A DNA stretch of 64,000 nucleotides from Rugamonas sp. A1-17 (lineage in GTDB: Bacteria; Pseudomonadota; Gammaproteobacteria; Burkholderiales; Burkholderiaceae_D). The notes under the pieces are model-generated. The model worked only from the letters and a program-made list of their open reading frames with translations, was not told the DNA's origin and ran no database searches. Both the position numbers and the translations under genes were made by a program. The stretch is taken from contig JAJLPB010000010.1 in NCBI GenBank assembly GCA_025548565.1, forward strand, positions 1-64,000, written 5' to 3'. This document shows positions 34,657 to 41,859 of this stretch, piece after piece. How positions within the stretch are numbered: the stretch's first letter is position 1; every line of letters begins with the position of its first letter.

Positions 34657-35402
34657 CGGGCCAGCCTTTTGCGCGCCAGCAGGCGGGGAATGCGCGGCAG
34701 CATGCCGAAGAACAGCTTCGTATGCATCCACGAGATCCGCACGTTGTCGCTCCAGACGCGGAAGTGCGATACGCCGTCCGACGGATAGCTGACGCGGGTC
34801 GGCAGGTTCACCACTTGCAGGCCGTCCCAGAACAGCCGCACCAGGATATCGGTGTCGAAGTTCATGCGCGCGCCGATGGCTCTGCGCGCCGCCAGCGCGT
34901 TGACCGGCGCCACGGGATAAACGCGGAAGCCGCACATCGAATCCTTGATGTCGAACGACAGGGTGTTGATCCAGACCCAGATGTGGGTGGCGTAACGGCC
35001 GTACAGGCGCGCCTTCGGCACCGACTCGTCGTAAACCGGATGGCCGGCGATGATGGCATCCGGGCGCGCCGCAGCTTGCGCGAGGAACTTCGGCACGTCG
35101 GCGGTTTCGTGCTGGCCGTCGGCGTCGATCTGCAGCACATGGGTGTAGCCCAGTTCCGCCGCGCGGCGGAAGCCGCTCAGCACCGCGACGCCCTTGCCCT
35201 GGTTCCGCGCCAGCCGCACCAGCGTGACCGCGCCGGCGTGCTGTCGCACCAGCGTGTCCAGCACTGCGGCGCAGGCGGCGCTGCTGCCGTCATCGACCAG
35301 GATGCACGGCGCGCCGTGGCGCAGCAGCCCGGCCACCACCGCGCCGATCGCGTGTTCGTGGTTATAGACCGGCACCACGATGCAGGGTTTGAAATCACGC
35401 AT
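34653..35402 (-). CDS. family 2 glycosyltransferase
   Basis: A 249-residue GT-A-fold transferase with VVPVYNHEHAIG, the UDP/metal-binding DDGSS and the DxD-like QIDADGQHE. It resembles DPM1-like lipid-linked transferases but lacks C-terminal TM helices. In this cluster it probably glycosylates the polyene head group or its lipid anchor. The start at 35402 (MRDFKPC) overlaps the ligase-dehydratase stop by 8 bases. Confidence 0.87.
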   Translation of the reverse strand: MRDFKPCIVVPVYNHEHAIGAVVAGLLRHGAPCILVDDGSSAACAAVLDTLVRQHAGAVTLVRLARNQGKGVAVLSGFRRAAELGYTHVLQIDADGQHETADVPKFLAQAAARPDAIIAGHPVYDESVPKARLYGRYATHIWVWINTLSFDIKDSMCGFRVYPVAPVNALAARRAIGARMNFDTDILVRLFWDGLQVVNLPTRVSYPSDGVSHFRVWSDNVRISWMHTKLFFGMLPRIPRLLARKRLAR

Positions 35403-37146
35403 CCGCGTCTCCCAGCATGACGCGGCCGCTGGCATGCTGCCCTGCCTCGGATACATAGCGGAATTGCAGGCAGCCCTTGGCCACATCGTGCAGCAGTTCC
35501 AGCCGCACCGGGGTCTCCGGCTGTATCACCTGCTGGAACTTGAGCGCGTTGATACCCTTGAACTGCAAAGGCAAGCTGAAATACTGGCGGCCGTAATGGA
35601 TCGCCCAGTCCACCTGCACCACGCCCGGTAAAATGGGCGCGACGTCGAAGTGGCCATCGAAATACAGCAGATTGGCCGGGGCGCTCACTTCCAGCAGCAC
35701 GCGCAACGGCTCCCGTTCCAGCTCGCGCAGCTGCGGCAAGCGTGGGCGGCGCGCGGCCGCGCCCTCGTCGCCATCGAGCAGCGCCAGCAAGGCGGCCAGC
35801 GTGGTCTTGCCCTGGGCGTTGACCGGCATCTGATCCAGGTAGCGCCAGCGGCGCGGCAGCGCGACCGCGTCCACCACTGCCGCCAGCTCGGCGCGCAGGC
35901 GCGCGTTGAATGCCGGCTTGCCTTCGACGTCCAGCAGCGCGCGGCCCGCCGGCGTCGGCACGATGAACGCGGCCAGCCGCTGGCGTTCGCCGGCGCCCGG
36001 CTCGCACAGGACGATGCGGACCTCGGCCGCCATGCCGCACGCCAGCAGCGCCGCTTCCATCGCGCTCAGCGAGATGCGCTTTTCCTCAATCTTGACGATG
36101 CGGTCGCTGCGGCCCAGCAGCAGGAAGCGCTGCTCGCCGACGCGCGCGGCGCGGTCGGCCAGCGCCAGCCAGTTGTCATCGGCCAGATGCGGCGATCGCA
36201 CCTCCAGCGTGTCGTCCGCCGCGCCGAGGCGCCATGCCACGGTGGGGAAAGGCCGCCAGGCGTCGTCGGTGATGCCGCTGCGCTGGCGCCAGGCGACGCC
36301 GCCCGTCTCCGAGCTGCCATAGACTTCCACCGGCACGCTGCCCAGCAAGCGTCCTGCGGCCAGCGCCGTTTCCGCCGCCAGCGGGCCGCCGGACGAGAAC
36401 ACCGTCCGCAACATGCCGGCCGAGCCGCGCCAGTCCAGGTGCTCCGGCAGCCGCTTCAGGTGCGCCGGGCTGGCCACCAGCACGCACGGGCCGGCGGCCA
36501 TGCCGGCCGCCAGTTCCTCAGGATAGGTGACGCTCAGCGCATGGATCGCGCGGCCGGTACTGAGCGGCCACAGGACCTTGAACAACAGGCCGTAGATATG
36601 CTGGTGCGAGACGGTCGCCAGCACGGCGGCGTCGCCGGCGGTGGCGCCGAACAGCACATCGAGCGTTTCGACTTCGCTCGCCAGCTGCGACAGTTTTTTA
36701 GGAATGGCTTGCGCCGCGCCGGTGCTGCCGGACGTGAACACGACCAGCGCCGGCAAGTCGGCGGACAAGGCGCCGCCCATCTGTGCCGCCGTGGATACCT
36801 CGTCCGTTTCGACAGGCTGCAACGGCCGCAGCTCCGCGGGGAACTGGCCGAGGAAGCCGTCCACCGATGCGCGCAAGGCGGCGCAACTGGCCTCCAGCGT
36901 ATCGGCGCTCAGCCAGATGGTTTTGCCGGCGTGCCAGGCGCCCAGCAAGGCCGCGCCGAATTCCAGGCTATCGTCCAGGTACAGCGCGAAATCGCTGCCC
37001 TGCTGGCCGCGCAGCAGCGCATGCCATGCATGCGCGCGCGCCAGCCAATGGGCATTATCGATGGCCGCGCCGGCGCGCCAGCCGGCCACGCCGTCGGCGG
37101 GCCGCGCCGCGATGGCCGCGTACAGATTCTCGATCCGGTCAGACAT
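35395..37146 (-). CDS. acyl-CoA/ACP ligase fused to a hotdog dehydratase (ApeH-ApeI type)
   Basis: A 583-residue fusion. Residues about 1-450 are an AMP-forming ligase, with the P-loop VVFTSGSTGAAQAIPKK, VYGSSETGG, and a C-terminal DRIVKIEEKRISL with the adenylation Lys region. Residues about 465-583 are a FabZ/ApeI-like hotdog domain (YFDGHFDVAPILPGVVQVDWA, with catalytic His). The ligase would activate the aromatic acid from the lyase and load it on an ACP. The dehydratase acts on early intermediates. In E. coli-type clusters these are two separate genes. Confidence 0.88.
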   Translation of the reverse strand: MSDRIENLYAAIAARPADGVAGWRAGAAIDNAHWLARAHAWHALLRGQQGSDFALYLDDSLEFGAALLGAWHAGKTIWLSADTLEASCAALRASVDGFLGQFPAELRPLQPVETDEVSTAAQMGGALSADLPALVVFTSGSTGAAQAIPKKLSQLASEVETLDVLFGATAGDAAVLATVSHQHIYGLLFKVLWPLSTGRAIHALSVTYPEELAAGMAAGPCVLVASPAHLKRLPEHLDWRGSAGMLRTVFSSGGPLAAETALAAGRLLGSVPVEVYGSSETGGVAWRQRSGITDDAWRPFPTVAWRLGAADDTLEVRSPHLADDNWLALADRAARVGEQRFLLLGRSDRIVKIEEKRISLSAMEAALLACGMAAEVRIVLCEPGAGERQRLAAFIVPTPAGRALLDVEGKPAFNARLRAELAAVVDAVALPRRWRYLDQMPVNAQGKTTLAALLALLDGDEGAAARRPRLPQLRELEREPLRVLLEVSAPANLLYFDGHFDVAPILPGVVQVDWAIHYGRQYFSLPLQFKGINALKFQQVIQPETPVRLELLHDVAKGCLQFRYVSEAGQHASGRVMLGDADA

Positions 37147-37684
37147 GATGCAGACGCTTGAAACGCAAACGCACCAGATACTCGCCGCCGAACAGCAACG
37201 CCATCAGCCCATATGAGATCACGCCGGTGTACAGCGACCACACGGCCTCCGACATCCACAGCGCGGTGGCGAAGGCGATCGAGCCGTTGACGACAAAGAA
37301 TCCGCACCACACCTGCGTCACCGTGCGCATATAGGCCTGCGCCACCGGCGGGAAGTCCTCGCCGCGCAGGCGTGCCATGCGCTCGACCGCCGACATCGGC
37401 GTCGCCAGGCTGTAGCCGAAGCCCGCCAGCAGCGCCGCATTGACCAGCACCGGATACAGTTTCAAAGGCAGCAGCAGATTGCTCCAGACAGCGCACGCCA
37501 TCAGCACCAGCGCACCCGCCGCCGACCAGCGCGCGACGCCGCTCAGCCTGAGCGCGGGCAGGCGCGTGGCCACGGCCAGCAACAGCAGGCCGGCCAGCCA
37601 GCGCGGCTCCACCTGTCCATGCCCGAACCAGATCGCCAATGGATACAGCAGCGTCACCGCCACCGTCAGGACGGTCATCGGCAT
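37139..37684 (-). CDS. COG4648-type membrane protein (ApeG-like position)
   Basis: A 181-residue hydrophobic protein with about five TM segments (N-terminal VLTVAVTLLYPLAIWF, later ones around 30-45, 55-75, 120-138 and 145-165). Proteins of this type occur next to the ACP and ligase genes in aryl polyene clusters, but their role is not established. It overlaps the ligase gene start by 8 bases. Confidence 0.75.
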   Translation of the reverse strand: MPMTVLTVAVTLLYPLAIWFGHGQVEPRWLAGLLLLAVATRLPALRLSGVARWSAAGALVLMACAVWSNLLLPLKLYPVLVNAALLAGFGYSLATPMSAVERMARLRGEDFPPVAQAYMRTVTQVWCGFFVVNGSIAFATALWMSEAVWSLYTGVISYGLMALLFGGEYLVRLRFKRLHHV

Positions 37685-37689
37685 CGCAC

Positions 37690-37959
37690 TTACGCCGCCT
37701 GCTCCGTCATGCCTGCCAGCGCGTCGACCACGTCACCGATGGTGCGGATGGTCTTGAACACTTCCGGCTGCAAGCGTTTGCCGGTCAACTGCTTGAGCTT
37801 CACCGCCAGGTCGACCGCGTCGATGCTGTCGATGTCCAGGTCCGAATACAGGTTCGAGTCGGCGCTCAGGTCAGCCTTGTCGAGTTCAAACATCTCGGCC
37901 AGCAGATCGACTACCCAGATCTGCAACTGCTCTTTGCTCATGTCGTTCAAATCAATCAT
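37690..37959 (-). CDS. acyl carrier protein (ApeF-like)
   Basis: An 89-residue ACP with the phosphopantetheine attachment Ser45 in LDIDSIDAVDLAV. It is the second of two tandem carriers. In the characterised E. coli-type system the two ACPs have different roles in carrying the aryl starter and the growing chain. It is activated by the PPTase encoded at the end of the operon. Gap to the neighbouring ACP gene is 11 bases. Confidence 0.92.
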   Translation of the reverse strand: MIDLNDMSKEQLQIWVVDLLAEMFELDKADLSADSNLYSDLDIDSIDAVDLAVKLKQLTGKRLQPEVFKTIRTIGDVVDALAGMTEQAA

Positions 37960-37970
37960 GTGCCGCTCCC

Positions 37971-38225
37971 TTATTTCTTTCTATGGCTATCGATCATCGC
38001 CGCCAGCGCCTGCACCGAGGCGAAATGGCGCCGGGTGTCCTCCGAATCGGCGGACAGCGAAATCCCGTACTTCTTCTGCAAGGCTACGCCCAGCTCCAGC
38101 GCGTCGATCGAATCCAGGCCCAGGCCTTCGACGAACAGCGGCGCCGCGCTATCGATATCGGCGGGCGTGATGTCCTCAAGCTGCAGCACATCGATAATCA
38201 GTTCTTTCACTTCCAGTTCAAGCAT
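37971..38225 (-). CDS. acyl carrier protein (ApeE-like)
   Basis: An 84-residue ACP with attachment Ser39 in GLGLDSIDALELGVAL. It is shorter and more FabC/AcpP-like than its neighbour. It overlaps the upstream acyltransferase gene by 8 bases. Together with the second ACP it forms the carrier pair of the type II PKS. Confidence 0.92.
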   Translation of the reverse strand: MLELEVKELIIDVLQLEDITPADIDSAAPLFVEGLGLDSIDALELGVALQKKYGISLSADSEDTRRHFASVQALAAMIDSHRKK

Positions 38226-39003
38226 GGTTTTGGCACTTCCCGGTAAAATACTTCTGTAAAAATTCAGTCAACTGGCGCGCCGCCATCACATCGCTGGCCG
38301 CGCCCCCGGTGAATGCCGCAATCGCCAGGTCATCCTGGACCTCGATGCTGATCGACACGCGGCGCGGCGGCACGCGCCACCACTTGTCGCCCTTGCCCAG
38401 CGTGGCCGGCTCGCAGCGGATCAGCACCGGCGTCATGTCGCGCACACCACGCACCGCGATGTTTGCCGCGCCGCGCTTCATGCTGATCACGCCATTGGCC
38501 GGCGTGCGCGTCCCTTCCGGGAACACGATCAGGTTATTGCCACGCCGCAGAGAGGCGATGCAATCGTCCACCAGTTCCGCCCCGCCCTCGTTGTTGATGT
38601 AGCCCGCCGCGCGCACAGGTCCGCGCGTGAACGGGTTGTTCCACAACGCTCCCTTGACGATGCAGTCGGCGTTCTTCACGAAGGCCATCAGGAACACGGT
38701 GTCGATCAAGGTCGGATGATTGGCCAGTATCAGCAGGCCGCCCCGGTCCAGCTTCTCGACGCCGCGTATCTCGTAACGCAGCACACCCAGCGCGCGCATC
38801 AAATCCACATAGCTGCGAAAGGCCCGCCGTATCACCGTGCGCGCCGCCGCCACGCGCCGCTCCGGCTGGCGCACCACCACGTTCAGCGCCGGGAACACCA
38901 GCACCCGCAACAGCAATCCACCAACGCCGAACACCAGAAAACTCAAACCTGTGGCGAACACGCGCCAGTACCGCGACAGCGTGGCCGGCAGCCCGTCACG
39001 CAT
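38218..39003 (-). CDS. PlsC-like 1-acylglycerol-phosphate acyltransferase (ApeD-like)
   Basis: A 261-residue membrane acyltransferase with an N-terminal TM segment (about 15-40), HX4D in ANHPTLIDTVFL, and the FPEGTRTP motif. It would acylate the lipid anchor. It lies second in the operon, overlapping the chain-length factor gene by 8 bases. The acyl donor is unknown. Confidence 0.87.
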   Translation of the reverse strand: MRDGLPATLSRYWRVFATGLSFLVFGVGGLLLRVLVFPALNVVVRQPERRVAAARTVIRRAFRSYVDLMRALGVLRYEIRGVEKLDRGGLLILANHPTLIDTVFLMAFVKNADCIVKGALWNNPFTRGPVRAAGYINNEGGAELVDDCIASLRRGNNLIVFPEGTRTPANGVISMKRGAANIAVRGVRDMTPVLIRCEPATLGKGDKWWRVPPRRVSISIEVQDDLAIAAFTGGAASDVMAARQLTEFLQKYFTGKCQNHA

Positions 39004-39727
39004 CGCGGCTCCAGCTCCAGCGCAGGCGCCCGTCGCAGCGCTCCAGCCGCCGCGTGCCGCGCAGCTGGAAGCGCGCCACTTCCAGGCCGCCCGGCATGCC
39101 GGCCGACTGCGGCTCGACGCTCGCGGTCCAGTTCAGCGATATCGCATCGTGCGCCGCTGGCGTCAGCAGCCACGCCCACGCATACGGCTGTTCCTCGCAA
39201 TCCTGGAACGGCGCAAACAACTCCGGCAAGGGGCAATCGCAAGCCACCAGCAGCACCTGGGGCGCACCGTCCGCCATCAGGCCGCAGGCCTCGATGACGG
39301 CATGCTCGATGGAGGCCGCGCCGGCGGCCAGCGCCAGTTGATTGGCACGGTCGCCGCGGGCGATGCTCAGCAGCCCGGCGATGGCGTTATGCACCGACAT
39401 GCTGAACGCCGTCGGCGACAACGGCTCGCCGCGCGCCAGGTCGCTCAACAACTCCAGCGAACGCGCGACGTCGCCGTGGCGCGAGCAAAAGACCGTGGGG
39501 ATATCGGTGCGGCCGTCGAGGCATTGGTATGCCACTTCCAGCGCCATCTTACCGAGAAATCCGGCGCGGCGGCGCAGCATCGCAGGCATCGCCTGGACGC
39601 CCGGCTCCGCGCCCGCCTGGATCGCAAACGGCGCCTGCGCCCAGCGTTCCCAGGCTTCGGGGCCGGACAGTCTCGGCGCCCACTCCGCGTGGCGGGAAAT
39701 AGAAAAACTGACACCGTTCGTACGCAT
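38996..39727 (-). CDS. beta-ketoacyl synthase chain-length factor (ApeC-like)
   Basis: A 243-residue KS-like protein covering only the N-terminal half of the thiolase fold, without a Cys nucleophile motif such as TACSS. Such proteins pair with an active KS (probably the one at 25807) and set polyene length. It is the first gene of the 17-kb operon. No strong ribosome-binding site precedes the ATG at 39727. A TATAAT about 90 bases upstream may be the operon promoter. Confidence 0.85.
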   Translation of the reverse strand: MRTNGVSFSISRHAEWAPRLSGPEAWERWAQAPFAIQAGAEPGVQAMPAMLRRRAGFLGKMALEVAYQCLDGRTDIPTVFCSRHGDVARSLELLSDLARGEPLSPTAFSMSVHNAIAGLLSIARGDRANQLALAAGAASIEHAVIEACGLMADGAPQVLLVACDCPLPELFAPFQDCEEQPYAWAWLLTPAAHDAISLNWTASVEPQSAGMPGGLEVARFQLRGTRRLERCDGRLRWSWSRDA

Positions 39728-39816
39728 GTTGTTAAATAATCCAGAGCTTTGAGATTGAAGAAAGGTACGACCTCATGCCCACATGCCGCAGAAATGCCAG
39801 CCGACGTACTTTTCAA

Positions 39817-39822
39817 ATTATA
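39817..39822 (-). promoter_or_regulatory. candidate -10 of the aryl polyene operon
   Basis: A perfect TATAAT on the minus strand lies about 90 bases before the first pigment gene. No convincing -35 is present at 16-18 bp spacing, which suggests an activator-dependent promoter or a false hit. Confidence 0.35.
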
Positions 39823-39977
39823 AACGACAGTTCTTGCCCCCAGCGCAAATGGATAGACGGGGAGCAACAATTTCATCGGTTTCTCCTACCTTTTGTGCAA
39901 TTGACAGGGCAAATTCTCTCTAAAGATTACTTTTTTTGGCAGAAGAAGGCAGACACGATAGGAAAAGAAAATGAGCC

Positions 39978-39992
39978 AATGTCCGGGACATT
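39978..39992. promoter_or_regulatory. palindrome AATGTCC-G-GGACATT, candidate operator
   Basis: A perfect 7-bp inverted repeat around one base lies 11 bases upstream of the -35 of the 40110 gene, within the divergent region shared with the pigment operon. Position and symmetry suggest a dimeric regulator site. The protein is unknown. Confidence 0.45.
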
Positions 39993-40002
39993 TCGGGACG
40001 AC

Positions 40003-40031
40003 TTGCAGGATTTAGTATCAAACTGTATAAT
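40003..40031 (+). promoter_or_regulatory. predicted sigma-70 promoter of the outer-membrane protein gene
   Basis: TTGCAG (40003-40008), 17-bp spacer, perfect TATAAT (40026-40031). It lies about 80 bases upstream of the ATG at 40110. Confidence 0.6.
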
Positions 40032-40109
40032 ATTGCCCCTGCGAAACGAAAAGCCGGGCGCACGCCGGTTGTTCCGTTCGCATTTTTAGCCACTTCAGGA
40101 ACAAAAATA

Positions 40110-40667
40110 ATGAAACAAATCACCGTATTCGCAATGATCGCCGCCCTGGCAGCTCCACTGGCAGTTCAGGCTGAAGGCTACTACGTCGGCGGCAACATCG
40201 GCCGCGCAGAACAAAAAGCGGATCTGGCCATCGTATCGATCAAGGAAAGCGCCACCGCATACAAGCTGGTTGGCGGCTACAACTACACCAAGAACTTCGG
40301 CGCGGAAATCGGCTACGTCGACCTGCGTGAAGTGTCGGTCTCCGGCAATGGCGCACGTGCAACCTCGAAGCCATCGGCATTCTACGTCGCCGCGACCGGC
40401 ACCCTGCCGCTGAACGAACAGTTCTCGTTGTTCGGCAAACTGGGCATCGCAACCGCCCACGAAAAAGTAAACGCCAGCTATCGTGGCGACTACGTGTACG
40501 GCAGCGAAAACCGCACCACGCCGTACATCAGCGTCGGCGCGGCGTTCGCGCTGAACCAGAAGGTCAGCTTCGTGGCTGAATACGAAAACTTCGGCAAAGT
40601 CGCCAAAGACGGCAACGTCAGCGTCAAGGCCGACATGTTCTCGGCCGGCGTGCGTTACAACTTCTAA
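40110..40667 (+). CDS. outer-membrane beta-barrel protein (OmpA/Ail-like 8-strand)
   Basis: A 185-residue protein with a signal peptide (cleavage after AVQA, residue 21), alternating beta-strands and a C-terminal Phe (GVRYNF) typical of BAM substrates. It resembles small Opa/Ail-like barrels. Codon choice is less GC-biased than neighbours, suggesting high expression. CAGGAACA precedes the start and a strong terminator follows the stop. No specific function can be inferred. Confidence 0.85.
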   Translation: MKQITVFAMIAALAAPLAVQAEGYYVGGNIGRAEQKADLAIVSIKESATAYKLVGGYNYTKNFGAEIGYVDLREVSVSGNGARATSKPSAFYVAATGTLPLNEQFSLFGKLGIATAHEKVNASYRGDYVYGSENRTTPYISVGAAFALNQKVSFVAEYENFGKVAKDGNVSVKADMFSAGVRYNF

Positions 40668-40680
40668 GCACGCACCAATA

Positions 40681-40745
40681 AAAAAAAGCCCCCATCGGCA
40701 CCGGTCGCGATCTTGATCGCGTCCAGGCCGATGGGGGCTTTTTGA
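40681..40745. terminator. bidirectional Rho-independent terminator
   Basis: A 12-bp perfect stem AGCCCCCATCGG/CCGATGGGGGCT (40687-40739) encloses an inner hairpin CGCGATC-TT-GATCGCG. It is flanked by an A-run on one side and TTTTT on the other, so it serves both convergent genes (40110-40667 and the ABC operon ending at 40748). Confidence 0.9.
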
Positions 40746-40747
40746 CG

Positions 40748-41818
40748 TCAGAATACCCAGAGTTTATCGGCCGGCATCTGCAGCCAGTACTTGCCGGCTT
40801 CCAGCTTGAACTTGGAATAGGCGCGCAGGCTCATCTCCGGTCCATCCTCGCTCTTGAACAGGCATTCGAAACGGTCGCCCAGGTACATGCAGGTCAGCAG
40901 CGGCAGCTCGATCGCGTTCTCCACCGGCGTCGCGCTGATCTTCACTTCCTCCACGCGGATGATGGTCGACGGCTCGCCGCCGCCGGTGCCGCGCGCGGTG
41001 CCCCGCAGCGGCGTGGAACCCACGGACAGCATCACGTTGGCGCCGTCGCGCTGCACCACCTTGGCCGGCAGGCGGTTGTTACTGCCCATGAATTCAGCGG
41101 TGAACAAGGTGTCCGGCGTTTCGTACATGCTTTGCGGCGTGCCTTGCTGCTCGATCTTGCCGTTGTTGAGCAGCAGGATGCGGTCCGAGATCGCCATCGC
41201 CTCGGCCTGGTCGTGCGTGACCATCAGCGCCGACAGGCCCAGTCGCACAATGAGCTCGCGCAGGAAGGCGCGCGCCTCTTCGCGCAGCTTGGCGTCCAGG
41301 TTGGACAGCGGCTCGTCCAGCAGGATCACCGGCGGGTTGTACACCAGCGCACGGGCGATCGCCACGCGCTGCTGTTGGCCGCCCGACAGCTGGTGCGGAA
41401 AGCGCTCGGCCAGGTGGCCCAGGCCCAGGTTCTTCAGCACGTCGCTGACTTTGTCCTTGATCTCGGTGGCGCCCATCTTGCGCAGCTTGAGGCCATAGGC
41501 GACGTTGTCGAACACCGTCTTGTGCGGCCACAGCGCGTAGGACTGGAACACCAGCCCCAGGTTGCGGTGCTCGGCCGCCATCTCGAAGTTCTTCGAACCG
41601 TCGAACACATTGCGGTCGCCGATGGAGATGGTGCCCTGCTTCGGGCTTTCCAGTCCCGCCACGGCGCGCAGCAGCGTGGTCTTGCCGCTGCCCGAAGGCC
41701 CCAGCAGCGCCACCACTTCGCCTTTTTGCAGGTGCATGGACACGCCCTTCAGAATCGGATTGGCATGGGCGCCGGTACCGTAGTCCAGGTGCAGGTCGTT
41801 GACGGTAAGTTCATTCAT
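40748..41818 (-). CDS. ABC importer ATP-binding protein (Fbp/Pot-like)
   Basis: A 356-residue ATPase with Walker A GPSGSGKTT, Q-loop VFQSYALWPH, signature LSGGQQQR, Walker B VILLDEPLSNLD, switch His in VTHDQ, and a C-terminal TOBE-like domain. It energises the permease encoded upstream at 41860-43635. The start at 41818 (MNELTVND) is preferred over an ATG 18 bases upstream because it matches family N termini. Substrate is inferred only from the binding protein: iron or a small organic anion. Confidence 0.9.
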   Translation of the reverse strand: MNELTVNDLHLDYGTGAHANPILKGVSMHLQKGEVVALLGPSGSGKTTLLRAVAGLESPKQGTISIGDRNVFDGSKNFEMAAEHRNLGLVFQSYALWPHKTVFDNVAYGLKLRKMGATEIKDKVSDVLKNLGLGHLAERFPHQLSGGQQQRVAIARALVYNPPVILLDEPLSNLDAKLREEARAFLRELIVRLGLSALMVTHDQAEAMAISDRILLLNNGKIEQQGTPQSMYETPDTLFTAEFMGSNNRLPAKVVQRDGANVMLSVGSTPLRGTARGTGGGEPSTIIRVEEVKISATPVENAIELPLLTCMYLGDRFECLFKSEDGPEMSLRAYSKFKLEAGKYWLQMPADKLWVF

Positions 41819-41859
41819 GATGAGGTCTCGTTTCATTTTATTTTGACTTAATTGTGCAC

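Larger units (their letters stand above)
39728..40109. other. 382-bp divergent control region
   Basis: This AT-rich intergenic region separates the pigment operon from the outer-membrane protein gene. It contains a minus-strand TATAAT (39822-39817), a palindrome at 39978-39992 and a good plus-strand promoter at 40003-40031. Small frames within it have no ribosome-binding site or recognisable product, so no gene is called. Confidence 0.6.

Noticed and set aside
39775..40089. 104-residue plus-strand frame in the divergent control region
   Set aside because: It crosses both candidate promoters and the palindrome and has no protein-like features.
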